37,183 nt of DNA from Candidatus Woesearchaeota archaeon (GTDB taxonomy: Archaea; Nanobdellota; Nanobdellia; SCGC-AAA011-G17; GW2011-AR20): contig JACOZR010000007.1 of the NCBI GenBank assembly GCA_016181245.1, forward strand, positions 1-37,183, read 5' to 3'. Position 1 is the stretch's first letter. Every line of letters starts with the position of its first letter. Below the pieces are notes generated by a model, which was given only the letters and a program-made list of their open reading frames with translations, had not been told where the DNA came from and ran no database searches. Positions 26,403 to 33,381 of this stretch are shown here, piece by piece. The translations under genes and the position numbers were made by a program.

Positions 26403-26427
26403 TATTTAAACCCTATGGTTTTTTAAG
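26403..26427. promoter_or_regulatory. Back-to-back leaderless promoters (mini membrane module and ftsY)
   Basis: Minus-strand TTTAAATA (26403-26410) is 26 nt from ATG 26381. Plus-strand TTTTTAAG (26420-26427) is 26 nt from ATG 26449. Only about 9 bases separate the boxes. Confidence 0.5.
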
Positions 26428-26448
26428 TTCATTCTTCTTAATTAAAAC

Positions 26449-27633
26449 ATGTTTAAGTTTTTAAAAGACAAGTTCAAAGATGTAGTTGATAAGTTTTCAA
26501 AGAAAGTAGAGGAAGAAGGAAAAGAAGTTAAACCTGAAATAGAGCAACTCAAAATAGAAGAGAAAATTCTTCCTGAAGATGAACCTAAGAAAGTTAAATC
26601 TCTGAAAAAGAAAAAGCCTTCTAAGGAAGTTATTAAAGAAGAAAAACTTGAGACTGAAGAACCTATAGGAGAGCCAGAGAAAAAATCTTTTCTTGAATCT
26701 TTGAAAGAGAAATTTGCTGAAAAGCCTGAAATTCAAAAAGAGCCTGTTGAGGAAAAGAAATCTTTTTTTGAATCTATCAAGGAAAGAGTAACTACTAAAA
26801 AAATAGATGAAAAACAATTTGATGAGTTTTTTTGGGATATTGAACTTGGTTTAATGGAGAATAATGTTGCTACAGAGGTTATTGATAAAATTAAAGAAGA
26901 TTTAAAGAAAAACTTAGTTGATCAGCCTTTGAAAAGAGGGGATATTGAAGAAACAATTAAAGATTCTTTAAAGAAAAGCTTAAATGAAGTTTTGAGCTTT
27001 GAAACTGTTGATTTAATAAAAAAAATCAAGGAAAGTGAAAAGCCTTTCGTAATTATATTTTTTGGAATTAATGGGGCTGGGAAAACTACTACAATTGCCA
27101 AGATTGCGAATTTGATTTTAAAAAATAAATTAAGATGCTTATTGGTAGCGGGAGATACTTTCAGAGCTGCTGCTATTCAGCAATTAGAGGAACATGGGAA
27201 AAGATTAGGAATAAAAGTTGTAAGGCAAGATTATGGGAGCGATCCTTCTGCAGTTTCTTTTGATGGAGTTAAAAATGCCAAGGCTAGAGGAATAGATGTT
27301 GTTTTGATTGATACTGCTGGAAGGCAGCACAGCAATGAAAATCTTATGGAAGAAATGAAGAAAATTGTAAGGGTAATAAAGCCTGATATGAAGATTTTTA
27401 TTGGAGAAAGTATAACTGGTAATGATTGTATTGAGCAAGTAAAAAAGTTTAATGAAGTTGTGAAAATAGATGGTATTATTTTAAGTAAAGCTGATATTGA
27501 TGAGAAAGGCGGAACTGCTTTAAGTGTGAGTTATGTTTCTGGAAAACCTATTTTATATTTTGGAATTGGGCAGAAATATGATGATTTAAAAGAGTTTGAT
27601 AAAGATTATGTTTTGAAAAATTTAGGATTATAA
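26449..27633 (+). CDS. ftsY: Signal recognition particle receptor FtsY
   Basis: 394 residues. Residues 1-105 are the charged, Lys/Glu-rich A region. The N domain follows (about 115-190). The G domain has GINGAGKTTTIAKIA (G1), GDTFRAAAIQQLEEHG (G2), IDTAGRQ (G3) and SKADIDEKGG (G4, with Ser in place of the usual Thr of TKxD). FtsY docks SRP-ribosome complexes at the membrane through GTPase pairing with SRP54, which is encoded at 28738. Leaderless start. The end overlaps the convergent VTT-like gene by 6 bases. Confidence 0.95.
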   Translation: MFKFLKDKFKDVVDKFSKKVEEEGKEVKPEIEQLKIEEKILPEDEPKKVKSLKKKKPSKEVIKEEKLETEEPIGEPEKKSFLESLKEKFAEKPEIQKEPVEEKKSFFESIKERVTTKKIDEKQFDEFFWDIELGLMENNVATEVIDKIKEDLKKNLVDQPLKRGDIEETIKDSLKKSLNEVLSFETVDLIKKIKESEKPFVIIFFGINGAGKTTTIAKIANLILKNKLRCLLVAGDTFRAAAIQQLEEHGKRLGIKVVRQDYGSDPSAVSFDGVKNAKARGIDVVLIDTAGRQHSNENLMEEMKKIVRVIKPDMKIFIGESITGNDCIEQVKKFNEVVKIDGIILSKADIDEKGGTALSVSYVSGKPILYFGIGQKYDDLKEFDKDYVLKNLGL

Positions 27634-28188
27634 AGAATTTCCTATTACTAGGATTATTAGGATTCCTATTGTATTTGTTATATATGATACTACTGCAAAC
27701 ATCTTTTCTGAAATCTTTGTATAAGAAGCAAGGAGAGAGACACCAATTTCATCAGGCAATGGAGATGATAATATTATGTATCCTAAAATTACTACGAGAT
27801 GTTTTTTTATTTTTTTTGGAACTTTAGATGTTAAGTAGATAACTACTTTTTCTTTTGTTAAATTTTTAAATTCGTCATCTACTGAATGTCTTATGAATTT
27901 GAATATTGTCAAATCTCCTATCATTGCTCCAATCCCCCCAATAATAGCTGCTAGAAATATGTTTTGATCTCCTGCTAATATCAGTAGTATTGCTGTGGCA
28001 ATGGCAGATGTAAATCCAAAAGTATAGAGTATGCCTGCTATAAATATACCAATGTAACCTAAAGGAATTAAGAAATTGTGAAATTGCGTATTGAGGTTAT
28101 CACTAAAAATTATATATGCTAGAATGTATGTAGCTATTAATATTGCTAGCTTTGGATATGTTAATACTTCCACTCTCTTTTTTTGCAT
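27628..28188 (-). CDS. VTT/DedA-like integral membrane protein
   Basis: 186 residues with about five hydrophobic helices. GYIGIFIAGILYTFGFTSAIA and GAMIGDLTIFKFIRHS match the VTT (DedA/SNARE-associated) core pattern of a re-entrant G-x-G region followed by GD...F.R. A further segment is YIILSSPLPDEIGVSLLA. The family includes lipid scramblases and flippases. The identification is by motif only. A reverse TATA-like box (28208-28217) is 26 nt from ATG 28188. Confidence 0.65.
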   Translation of the reverse strand: MQKKRVEVLTYPKLAILIATYILAYIIFSDNLNTQFHNFLIPLGYIGIFIAGILYTFGFTSAIATAILLILAGDQNIFLAAIIGGIGAMIGDLTIFKFIRHSVDDEFKNLTKEKVVIYLTSKVPKKIKKHLVVILGYIILSSPLPDEIGVSLLASYTKISEKMFAVVSYITNTIGILIILVIGNSL

Positions 28189-28207
28189 TAGGTTGTTAAT
28201 TTTTTTG

Positions 28208-28217
28208 CATATAAATG
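28208..28217 (-). promoter_or_regulatory. TATA box for the VTT-like gene
   Basis: CATTTATATG on the minus strand, 26 nt from ATG 28188. Confidence 0.5.
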
Positions 28218-28258
28218 CTTTTTGCTCTTTTCTGTAAATGCATAGTGGTTAAATAATT

Positions 28259-28528
28259 TTATGGTCTTTTAATTTTGTTTATATCTTCCTTGATCCTATT
28301 AAAAGATTCTCTGCTATTATCCATAAACTCTTCTGCACGTCCCATGAACTTTCCAAAGTTATATGTAGCGATAAGAAGATATGACATAATTACTCCAAAG
28401 CCAGTGTAAAGTATGGTAATATCTGCAGGGCTGTGTCCTGTTATCTTAAGAATAAGCTGATATCCAAGTATTATAACTAATACCCAGAAAATTATTTCTA
28501 TTATTGTTTGTGTTACATCTTTAACCAT
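28259..28528 (-). CDS. Small two-helix membrane protein (module copy 2)
   Basis: 89 residues with two transmembrane helices (about 9-27 and 36-56), the turn KITGHSPADIT and a long amphipathic charged tail (GRAEEFMDNSRESFNRIKED). It has the same size and topology as the 25990 protein. The ATG overlaps the end of the 28521-28634 gene by 8 bases. Function unknown; the tail could make a coiled coil. Confidence 0.65.
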   Translation of the reverse strand: MVKDVTQTIIEIIFWVLVIILGYQLILKITGHSPADITILYTGFGVIMSYLLIATYNFGKFMGRAEEFMDNSRESFNRIKEDINKIKRP

Positions 28529-28634
28529 TTCTTAATGTCCTTAATATGAGCCATATCAATAATAAGATGAGAATTACTGCAAGTGCGATAAAATAACGCA
28601 AAGGAACAGGTGAAAATGCATTCTTTTTTGTCAT
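28521..28634 (-). CDS. 37-residue single-helix membrane protein
   Basis: MTKKNAFSPVPLRYF precedes one helix ending LLIWLILRTLRNG. A reverse TATA box TTTTATATAA (28655-28664) is 26 nt before the ATG. Overlaps the start of the 28259 gene. Counterpart of the 26274-26381 gene. Confidence 0.55.
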   Translation of the reverse strand: MTKKNAFSPVPLRYFIALAVILILLLIWLILRTLRNG

Positions 28635-28654
28635 GCTTTTATTAAAACCTTTTT

Positions 28655-28664
28655 TTATATAAAA
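28655..28664 (-). promoter_or_regulatory. TATA box for the 28634 mini gene pair
   Basis: TTTTATATAA on the minus strand, centred 26 nt from ATG 28634. Confidence 0.55.
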
Positions 28665-28708
28665 CTAGTTATTTGTTTTAGTTGGTAAATTTTTAGAATT
28701 TATAAAGA

Positions 28709-28716
28709 TTTAAAAA
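28709..28716 (+). promoter_or_regulatory. TATA-like box for srp54
   Basis: TTTAAAAA is centred 26 nt before ATG 28738. Confidence 0.5.
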
Positions 28717-28737
28717 CATGCTTTCTTTAGAATTTTT

Positions 28738-30093
28738 ATGGTTTTGGACAACTTAGGAGAGAAGCTAAAGGAAAGTTTAAGGAAGATAGCTAGAAGCATG
28801 ACCGTTGATGATGGTGCCATCCAAGATTTAGTTAAAGACATTCAAAGAGCTTTATTACAGGCAGATGTTGATGTAAACTTAGTATTAGAGATTACTAAGA
28901 AAATTAAGGAAAGAGCTCTTAAGGAAAAAGATGTTAAAGGCCTTAATCTAAGAGAAAGGATTGTCAATATTGTTTATGAGGAATTAGTTAATTTTTTGGG
29001 AGATGAAAAAGCAGATATTGTAATTGAGAAAAGAAAACCTTTCAAAATTATGATGGTTGGTTGCTATGGTTCCGGGAAAACTACGAGTGTTGCTAAGATA
29101 GCTAAATTTTACCAAAAAAGAGGACATAAGATTGCTGCTTTAGGATTAGACGTGCATAGGCCTGCTGCACCTGAGCAACTTCAGCAAGTTTGTGATGCTA
29201 TTCATGTTCCTGTTTTTATTGATAAAAATGAAAAAAATGCCTTAAAAATTTATGAAAAACATGAAAAAGAATTCAGCAAGTATGATATTTTAATTGTTGA
29301 TACTGCGGGAAGGCATGATTTAGATTCTGAGTTAGTTAAAGAAATTGAAAATTTATCTAAAAGAATACAGCCTGATGAAAAACTTTTGGTTATGAGTGCA
29401 GATATAGGGCAAGCTGCACAAAAATTGGCTAAAGGATTTCATGATGCTTGCGGGGTCACAGGAATAATTATTACTAAACTAGATGGAACTGCAAGAGGTG
29501 GTGGAGCTTTATCGGGAGCTGCGGTTAGTGGAGCTAAAGTTAAATTTATTGGTGTCGGGGAAAAAGTTGACGACTTAGAACTGTTTAACCCTAAAGGTTT
29601 TGTTGGTAGATTACTGGGAATGGGCGATATAGAGGCTTTACTAGCTAAAGCAGAGGAGGCTATTGACAAAGAGAAAGCTGAGGACATGAGTAAGAGATTA
29701 TTAGAGGGTGATTTTAATTTAGTTGATTTATATGAACAAATGGAAGCTATGAATAAAATGGGACCTTTGAATAAAATAATGGAAATGGTTCCTGGATTTG
29801 GGCAAATTAAATTACCTAAAGAAACTTTGAAAGTTCAAGAAGATAAATTACAAAGATGGAAATATGCAATGGGGAGTATGAATAAGAATGAATTGGAAAA
29901 TCCTGAACTGATATTAGAAGGAAATAGAATACAGAGGATAGCTAAGGGAAGCGGTGTTAGTGGTGCGGAAATAAGAGAATTAATAAAGCAATACAGAATG
30001 TCTAGAAAGATGATGAAGATGATGAAAGGAGGAGATCCTGAAAAATTAATGAAAAAATTTCAAGGTAAACTTGGAAAAGGATTTGGGATGTAA
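28738..30093 (+). CDS. srp54: Signal recognition particle protein SRP54
   Basis: 451 residues, typical length. N domain 1-95, then the G domain with GCYGSGKTTSVAKIAKF (G1), LDVHRPAAPEQLQQV (G2), DTAGRHDLDSEL (G3) and TKLDGTARGGG (G4). The Met-rich M domain runs from about residue 315 (GDFNLVDLYEQMEAMNKMG, MSRKMMKMMKGGDPEKLMKK). SRP54 binds signal sequences and 7S RNA and pairs with FtsY. The last codons (MKKFQGKLGKGFGM) are present a second time, diverged, at 30800, on the far side of the toxin-antitoxin pair, so this 3' end may have been replaced by an insertion. Confidence 0.96.
   Translation: MVLDNLGEKLKESLRKIARSMTVDDGAIQDLVKDIQRALLQADVDVNLVLEITKKIKERALKEKDVKGLNLRERIVNIVYEELVNFLGDEKADIVIEKRKPFKIMMVGCYGSGKTTSVAKIAKFYQKRGHKIAALGLDVHRPAAPEQLQQVCDAIHVPVFIDKNEKNALKIYEKHEKEFSKYDILIVDTAGRHDLDSELVKEIENLSKRIQPDEKLLVMSADIGQAAQKLAKGFHDACGVTGIIITKLDGTARGGGALSGAAVSGAKVKFIGVGEKVDDLELFNPKGFVGRLLGMGDIEALLAKAEEAIDKEKAEDMSKRLLEGDFNLVDLYEQMEAMNKMGPLNKIMEMVPGFGQIKLPKETLKVQEDKLQRWKYAMGSMNKNELENPELILEGNRIQRIAKGSGVSGAEIRELIKQYRMSRKMMKMMKGGDPEKLMKKFQGKLGKGFGM
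30049..30086 (+). repeat. srp54 3'-end repeat, copy A (in gene)
   Basis: 38 bases encoding the C-terminal MKKFQGKLGKGFG of SRP54. They match 30800-30837 at 31 of 38 positions. Most differences are silent in the shared reading frame. Confidence 0.75.
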
Positions 30094-30111
30094 TATTTGG
30101 TAATAGGAAAC

Positions 30112-30139
30112 TTTATATATTATTTAGGTACTTAAGTAC
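30112..30139 (+). promoter_or_regulatory. Toxin-antitoxin promoter with palindromic operator
   Basis: TTTATATA (30112-30119) is 26 nt before ATG 30142. The 12-bp perfect palindrome GTACTTAAGTAC (30128-30139) fills the space between TATA and start, and a third GTAC lies at 30145-30148. This is a typical place for autorepression by an antitoxin. Confidence 0.6.
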
Positions 30140-30141
30140 TT

Positions 30142-30399
30142 ATGGTACTAAAATTAGAATTTCAAAACAACTTGGAACAAAAATTTAGAGAGGTTGCAAT
30201 GAAAAAATATGGATATATGAGGGGTTCTTTAAGAAAGGCTTCTGAAGAGGCAGTAACGGAGTGGATTATGAAAAATTCTACAAAAGTTCCAATTGTTGAA
30301 AACCCATTTAAGTTAGTTAATGGAATATTAGCTAACTTGAAAGGCAAAAAAAACTCTATTGACTTGCAGCATGAGGCTGGTAGGTTATGGACAAAGTAG
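30142..30399 (+). CDS. VapB-like antitoxin
   Basis: 85 residues. The N-terminus VLKLEFQNNLEQKFREVAMK followed by GYMRGSLRKASEEAVTEWIM has the beta-strand plus two-helix plan of ribbon-helix-helix DNA-binding antitoxins (KYGYMRGSLRKA... as the helix region). The C-terminal half would wrap the toxin. It overlaps the PIN-domain gene by 13 bases. The identification as antitoxin rests on size, fold pattern and this pairing, not on clear homology. Confidence 0.65.
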   Translation: MVLKLEFQNNLEQKFREVAMKKYGYMRGSLRKASEEAVTEWIMKNSTKVPIVENPFKLVNGILANLKGKKNSIDLQHEAGRLWTK

Positions 30400-30791
30400 T
30401 TTTTATAGACACAAATATTTTTCTTGAAATATTTCTAGGAGATATTAAATCTAATGTATGTATGGACTATTTGGCGTCATTAAATGAGCAAAAGATTGAT
30501 GCGGTAACTACTGATTTTGTAGTTTATAGCTGTATATTAATCATTCAAAATAAAACAAATAGACTAGATCTTATTAATAATGTTATAATCTTTTTTAACA
30601 GCTATCCGCTGAAAATTTTAAGACCTTCTCTTAATGATCTTTATGACTCTGTCAAAATGATGAAGAACTATACACTAGATTTTGATGATGCTTTGGTTTT
30701 GGCATGCATGAAAAATAATGGCATAAAAGACTTGGTTTCTATGGACAAACATTTTGATAAGATAAAAGACATAAGCAGAATAGGTTTTTGA
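30387..30791 (+). CDS. PIN-domain toxin, VapC-like ribonuclease
   Basis: 134 residues. The PIN acidic residues are visible: VFIDTNIFLEIF (D8 and E14-type positions), TLDFDDALVLACMKNNGIKD and LVSMDKHFDKI, the D..DA...A......LVS.DKHF pattern of VapC. VapC toxins cut tRNA or rRNA when freed from the antitoxin. Overlap with the upstream antitoxin gene indicates co-translation. Directly after the stop lies the second copy of the srp54 end. Confidence 0.85.
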   Translation: MDKVVFIDTNIFLEIFLGDIKSNVCMDYLASLNEQKIDAVTTDFVVYSCILIIQNKTNRLDLINNVIIFFNSYPLKILRPSLNDLYDSVKMMKNYTLDFDDALVLACMKNNGIKDLVSMDKHFDKIKDISRIGF

Positions 30792-30799
30792 TGACTTAA

Positions 30800-30837
30800 A
30801 TGAAAAAATTCCAAGGCAAGTTAGTGAAAGGATTTGG
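30800..30837 (+). repeat. srp54 3'-end repeat, copy B (remnant)
   Basis: 38 bases reading MKKFQGKLVKGFG in frame, paralogous to 30049-30086. It has no upstream srp54 body and runs toward the convergent TrmB gene. Together the two copies bracket the VapBC-like pair in a unit of 751 bases. Confidence 0.75.
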
Positions 30838-30843
30838 ATTTAA

Positions 30844-31557
30844 CTACTTCTTTGCTGTTTTCCATAGCAATTCAAAATAACTTAAATAACTTTTGGCTAT
30901 TTCTTTGCTGCACATCACTGTTGCAATTGGCACTTCACTCCACACCATAATTGCTATATAATTTCCATATACAAAAGTAGTTGTAGGTGCTGAATATTCT
31001 TCAGGAATGTACTTGAATTTTGAATATGCTAATTTAACCTGTTCTGTTCTTTTCGAGGATTCTGAAAGAATTATCCTAGAACTTATTTTTAATTCTTTTT
31101 TCCTTTTTTGGAAGTTGATAAAATCATGCTTCATTATTTCTATGAACCTTCCTGAAGACCCAAAAGCGATGTACTTTTTACAGTTCAAAATGTCTTGTAA
31201 TATTGAGATTATACCTTTTTTTCCCTTGTAAATATTGAAATCTTCTTTTTCTTTTGGTTCTTTGTATATAGAATTTAATTCCGGTAACAGGTCTTTAGCT
31301 CTAATCTCCTGTTCAACCAAGAATTCTACTATTTTTTTTGGCTGAGATGGCCTGAATACTTTTCTATTTGACTGCACTGTGTAAGTTACTAATCCTTTTT
31401 CTAATAATTTTTCTAAAACTTGATATGTTGTAGTTCTGTTTGTTTCAGCCTTCTTACTAATTAATCCTGCTTGTGCCTCTCCTAATCTCAATAAAGTTAT
31501 ATATACTTTGGCTTCTAAATTTGTGAATCCTAATCTTGTTAATTTTTCTGATTCCAT
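30844..31557 (-). CDS. TrmB-family transcriptional regulator (second)
   Basis: 237 residues. The winged helix (residues about 3-70: LTRLGFTNLEAKVYITLLRL, ETNRTTTYQVLEKLLEKGLV) is followed by a coiled linker and an effector-like domain (YIAFGSSGRFIEIMKHDFIN, TTTFVYGNYIAIMVWSEVP). Similar in plan to the 9583 protein, with both the FGSSG/WIGSG strand and the C-terminal SYFELLWKTAKK tail matching ENYKEYHKYLWENVAKK. Leaderless start: reverse TATA at 31580-31587. Divergent from the 31676 gene across a dyad at 31598-31617. Confidence 0.88.
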   Translation of the reverse strand: MESEKLTRLGFTNLEAKVYITLLRLGEAQAGLISKKAETNRTTTYQVLEKLLEKGLVTYTVQSNRKVFRPSQPKKIVEFLVEQEIRAKDLLPELNSIYKEPKEKEDFNIYKGKKGIISILQDILNCKKYIAFGSSGRFIEIMKHDFINFQKRKKELKISSRIILSESSKRTEQVKLAYSKFKYIPEEYSAPTTTFVYGNYIAIMVWSEVPIATVMCSKEIAKSYLSYFELLWKTAKK

Positions 31558-31579
31558 TTTTAAATTATAGAACTTGCTT

Positions 31580-31630
31580 TATTTAAATCTTTTTATTGTT
31601 GTTAATAAATTGACAACATAAATTTAAATA
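31580..31630. promoter_or_regulatory. Divergent promoters with dyad between TrmB and 31676 genes
   Basis: A minus-strand TATA (31580-31587) serves the TrmB gene and a plus-strand TTTAAATA (31623-31630) serves the 31676 gene. Between them GTTGTTAATAAATTGACAAC (31598-31617) is a 20-bp dyad pairing at 8 of 10 positions, a candidate TrmB operator. Confidence 0.5.
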
Positions 31631-31675
31631 TACTGCTTGTTGTTTTTGTTAAGTAATAATATCGGGAAAGATAGA

Positions 31676-31990
31676 ATGAGAAAATTTTTAGATTATTCAT
31701 GGAAACCAGATCCGATTTGTAAGTATCTAAGGTTTAATACTAGTGCAGAAGATAGGGGAAGACAAGGTTATAGATGCGGTTTAACAAATTTTGGGAAATG
31801 TGTTGGTCATAGGACTTTACCTATTCCTTACCTAAGCTTGGATAGGGAGTGGGATCTCTGCGGCTTATATGCTACTTTAAGAAAGAGTATTGTTATGAGG
31901 TGTCCTTCTAGAGAACCCCTACAATCTCTTGGAGAAGTGGTAAAAGATGAAATAATAACTTGTAACAGTTTTTTAATGGAAGAAAAATAA
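31676..31990 (+). CDS. Cys-rich small protein, unknown
   Basis: 104 residues from ATG 31676 (MRKFLDYSWKPDPICKYL). A TTG 39 bases upstream would extend it but falls within the predicted promoter/start region. Six Cys (PICKYL, YRCGLTNFGKC, DLCGLY, MRCPSR, ITCNSF) suggest metal binding. No signal peptide or membrane helix. A weak GGAAAG ribosome site at about 31665. It begins a three-gene run with the next two, all on plus. Confidence 0.6.
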   Translation: MRKFLDYSWKPDPICKYLRFNTSAEDRGRQGYRCGLTNFGKCVGHRTLPIPYLSLDREWDLCGLYATLRKSIVMRCPSREPLQSLGEVVKDEIITCNSFLMEEK

Positions 31991-31991
31991 A

Positions 31992-32357
31992 ATGAAAGAA
32001 GAAAATAGATTAATCCATGGAATTAAGCAAGTTGAAGATATTATGTGGGAGTATTGCTCACCTGATAGTTATCATAGCCAAATTACTTACTTTTATGGTA
32101 TAGTCGCTTCGAGTTTTCTTATTTTGAGTACTACAATCTGTCTTAGTTACCAGTCTATCACTAATTGGGGGGAAATGGATAATTTATGGATAAAAGCTTC
32201 AGCACTAGCAGATACGAACAACAATGGAGATTTATCTTTAGATGAAAAACTGAAAATGTTCTTTGATATGAATATTCCAATAAATTTACCTGGAGAAACA
32301 AGAAGCCCAACAATAGAAGAACTTAGAGGCTATGTTAAAAATTATGAAGGAAAATGA
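31992..32357 (+). CDS. Single-pass membrane protein with EF-hand loop
   Basis: 121 residues. One transmembrane helix (about 34-56, YGIVASSFLILSTTICLSY). The C-terminal part carries ADTNNNGDLSLDEKLKMF, a canonical 12-residue EF-hand loop with D1, N3, N5, G6, D7-main-chain position, S9 and E12. It has one loop only, so Ca2+ binding alone or as a dimer is possible. Start 1 base after the preceding stop. Function unknown. Confidence 0.65.
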   Translation: MKEENRLIHGIKQVEDIMWEYCSPDSYHSQITYFYGIVASSFLILSTTICLSYQSITNWGEMDNLWIKASALADTNNNGDLSLDEKLKMFFDMNIPINLPGETRSPTIEELRGYVKNYEGK

Positions 32358-32358
32358 A

Positions 32359-32916
32359 ATGACAAATGAACTATCTAACTGTCTACATTTGGAAGAATCT
32401 TTGAAAGATGGTTATAAAAAAGGTAGATGGTATGCTCGTCATTCTTCAGAAAAGGATACTTACTGTTATGTATTTAAGCCGGATTACCCCGTATTAAGTT
32501 TGGAGCTTAATGATTCAGACCAGTTTCCTTCAATTTCCTATTGTCGTAAAGGGGATTCAATAAGTCTTGCGAGAAGACCCATGTCTACACTCTTGGATCA
32601 TTTTGATAAAAGTCCCGAGTATACTCGATATCTAACAAGATTAGGGTATTTATCTTCAGGACAACCAGAGTATATGCTTTATTATTTTATTGGCAGACCG
32701 TTAGAAATGGCAATCATGGGAGAGGATCTTGTAGATGAGATTGCCTTTGATTTTGCTAAACAGATAAGGAAGATAGAGCTTCTTAAAAAAACACTCAATA
32801 AAACAGGCTTTGCAAAGGGCTTGATAAACAACGAAAAGAAATTATTGAAAGAATTAGTATTTAAAAACAGCGGAGGTTCTCTTTGGGAAAAAGGTTGGCA
32901 TAATTTAGGTGGATGA
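32359..32916 (+). CDS. Unknown soluble protein
   Basis: 185 residues from ATG 32359, with AAGGA at 32347-32351 giving a 7-nt spacing; ATGs at 32332 and 32344 are alternatives that overlap the previous gene. Mixed alpha/beta, with GDSISLARRPMSTLLDHFDK and QIRKIELLKKTLNKTGFAKG. No motif, signal peptide or membrane helix seen. Last of the three-gene run. Confidence 0.55.
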   Translation: MTNELSNCLHLEESLKDGYKKGRWYARHSSEKDTYCYVFKPDYPVLSLELNDSDQFPSISYCRKGDSISLARRPMSTLLDHFDKSPEYTRYLTRLGYLSSGQPEYMLYYFIGRPLEMAIMGEDLVDEIAFDFAKQIRKIELLKKTLNKTGFAKGLINNEKKLLKELVFKNSGGSLWEKGWHNLGG

Positions 32917-33014
32917 TCTATAAGATAAGGGCTATGATATATGGGGGATGGAAGAAAAAAATGAAACAGGAAATGTATTATTGAGACGTTACTGGCAAAT
33001 TCATTAATGAAAAG

Positions 33015-33022
33015 CTTTTAAT
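33015..33022 (+). promoter_or_regulatory. TATA-like box for chorismate mutase gene
   Basis: CTTTTAAT is centred 27 nt before ATG 33046, favouring it over the TTG at 33040. Confidence 0.45.
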
Positions 33023-33045
33023 TCTTTTTTATTATCAAATTGTTA

Positions 33046-33345
33046 ATGGGAATAGAAGAAGAGTTTAAATTGGAGGTAGCTCCTTTAAGAGAAGAAATTA
33101 AACAATTTGATAATACTTTACTACTTGTACTAGAAGATAGGTTTATGGTATGTGCCGAGATTGCTGAACTTAAAGCACAATATGGGTTAGACAATCATGA
33201 TCCTTCTAGGGAAAAAGAACTTATAGCAGATGCGATAAGTAAGCATCCTAACTTATCTCCTGAACTTATCACAAGATTGTATTCATTGATATTCACTTAC
33301 AGTAAGCGATATATGAAAGAAGTGAGGCAGGAATTAGCTCATTGA
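33046..33345 (+). CDS. Chorismate mutase, AroQ type
   Basis: 99 residues from ATG 33046 (MGIEEEFKLEVAPLREEIKQ). The AroQ helix pattern is present: LREEIKQFDNTLLLVLEDRF, AEIAELKAQYGL, HDPSREKELI and the final helix of LITRLYSLIFTYSKRYMKEV. Substrate-binding Arg/Lys of the family (R in LREE, R in EDRF, K in ELK, RE in SREK) are conserved. Reaction: chorismate to prephenate. No other shikimate-pathway gene is in the window. Confidence 0.85.
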   Translation: MGIEEEFKLEVAPLREEIKQFDNTLLLVLEDRFMVCAEIAELKAQYGLDNHDPSREKELIADAISKHPNLSPELITRLYSLIFTYSKRYMKEVRQELAH

Positions 33346-33350
33346 GTTAA

Positions 33351-33358
33351 TTTAATAA
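33351..33358 (+). promoter_or_regulatory. TATA box for bud32
   Basis: TTTAATAA is centred 27 nt before ATG 33382, which makes the TTG at 33376 unlikely as the start. Confidence 0.5.
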
Positions 33359-33381
33359 ATACTAAGAATTTCTTATTGCCT

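Noticed and set aside
26497-26817. 106-codon antisense ORF rich in Phe and Arg
   Set aside because: Complement of the Lys/Glu-rich FtsY A region; an artefact of GAA/AAA codons.
32935-32985. 16-codon ORF between the 32359 and 33046 genes
   Set aside because: Too short and without supporting signals; probably intergenic.
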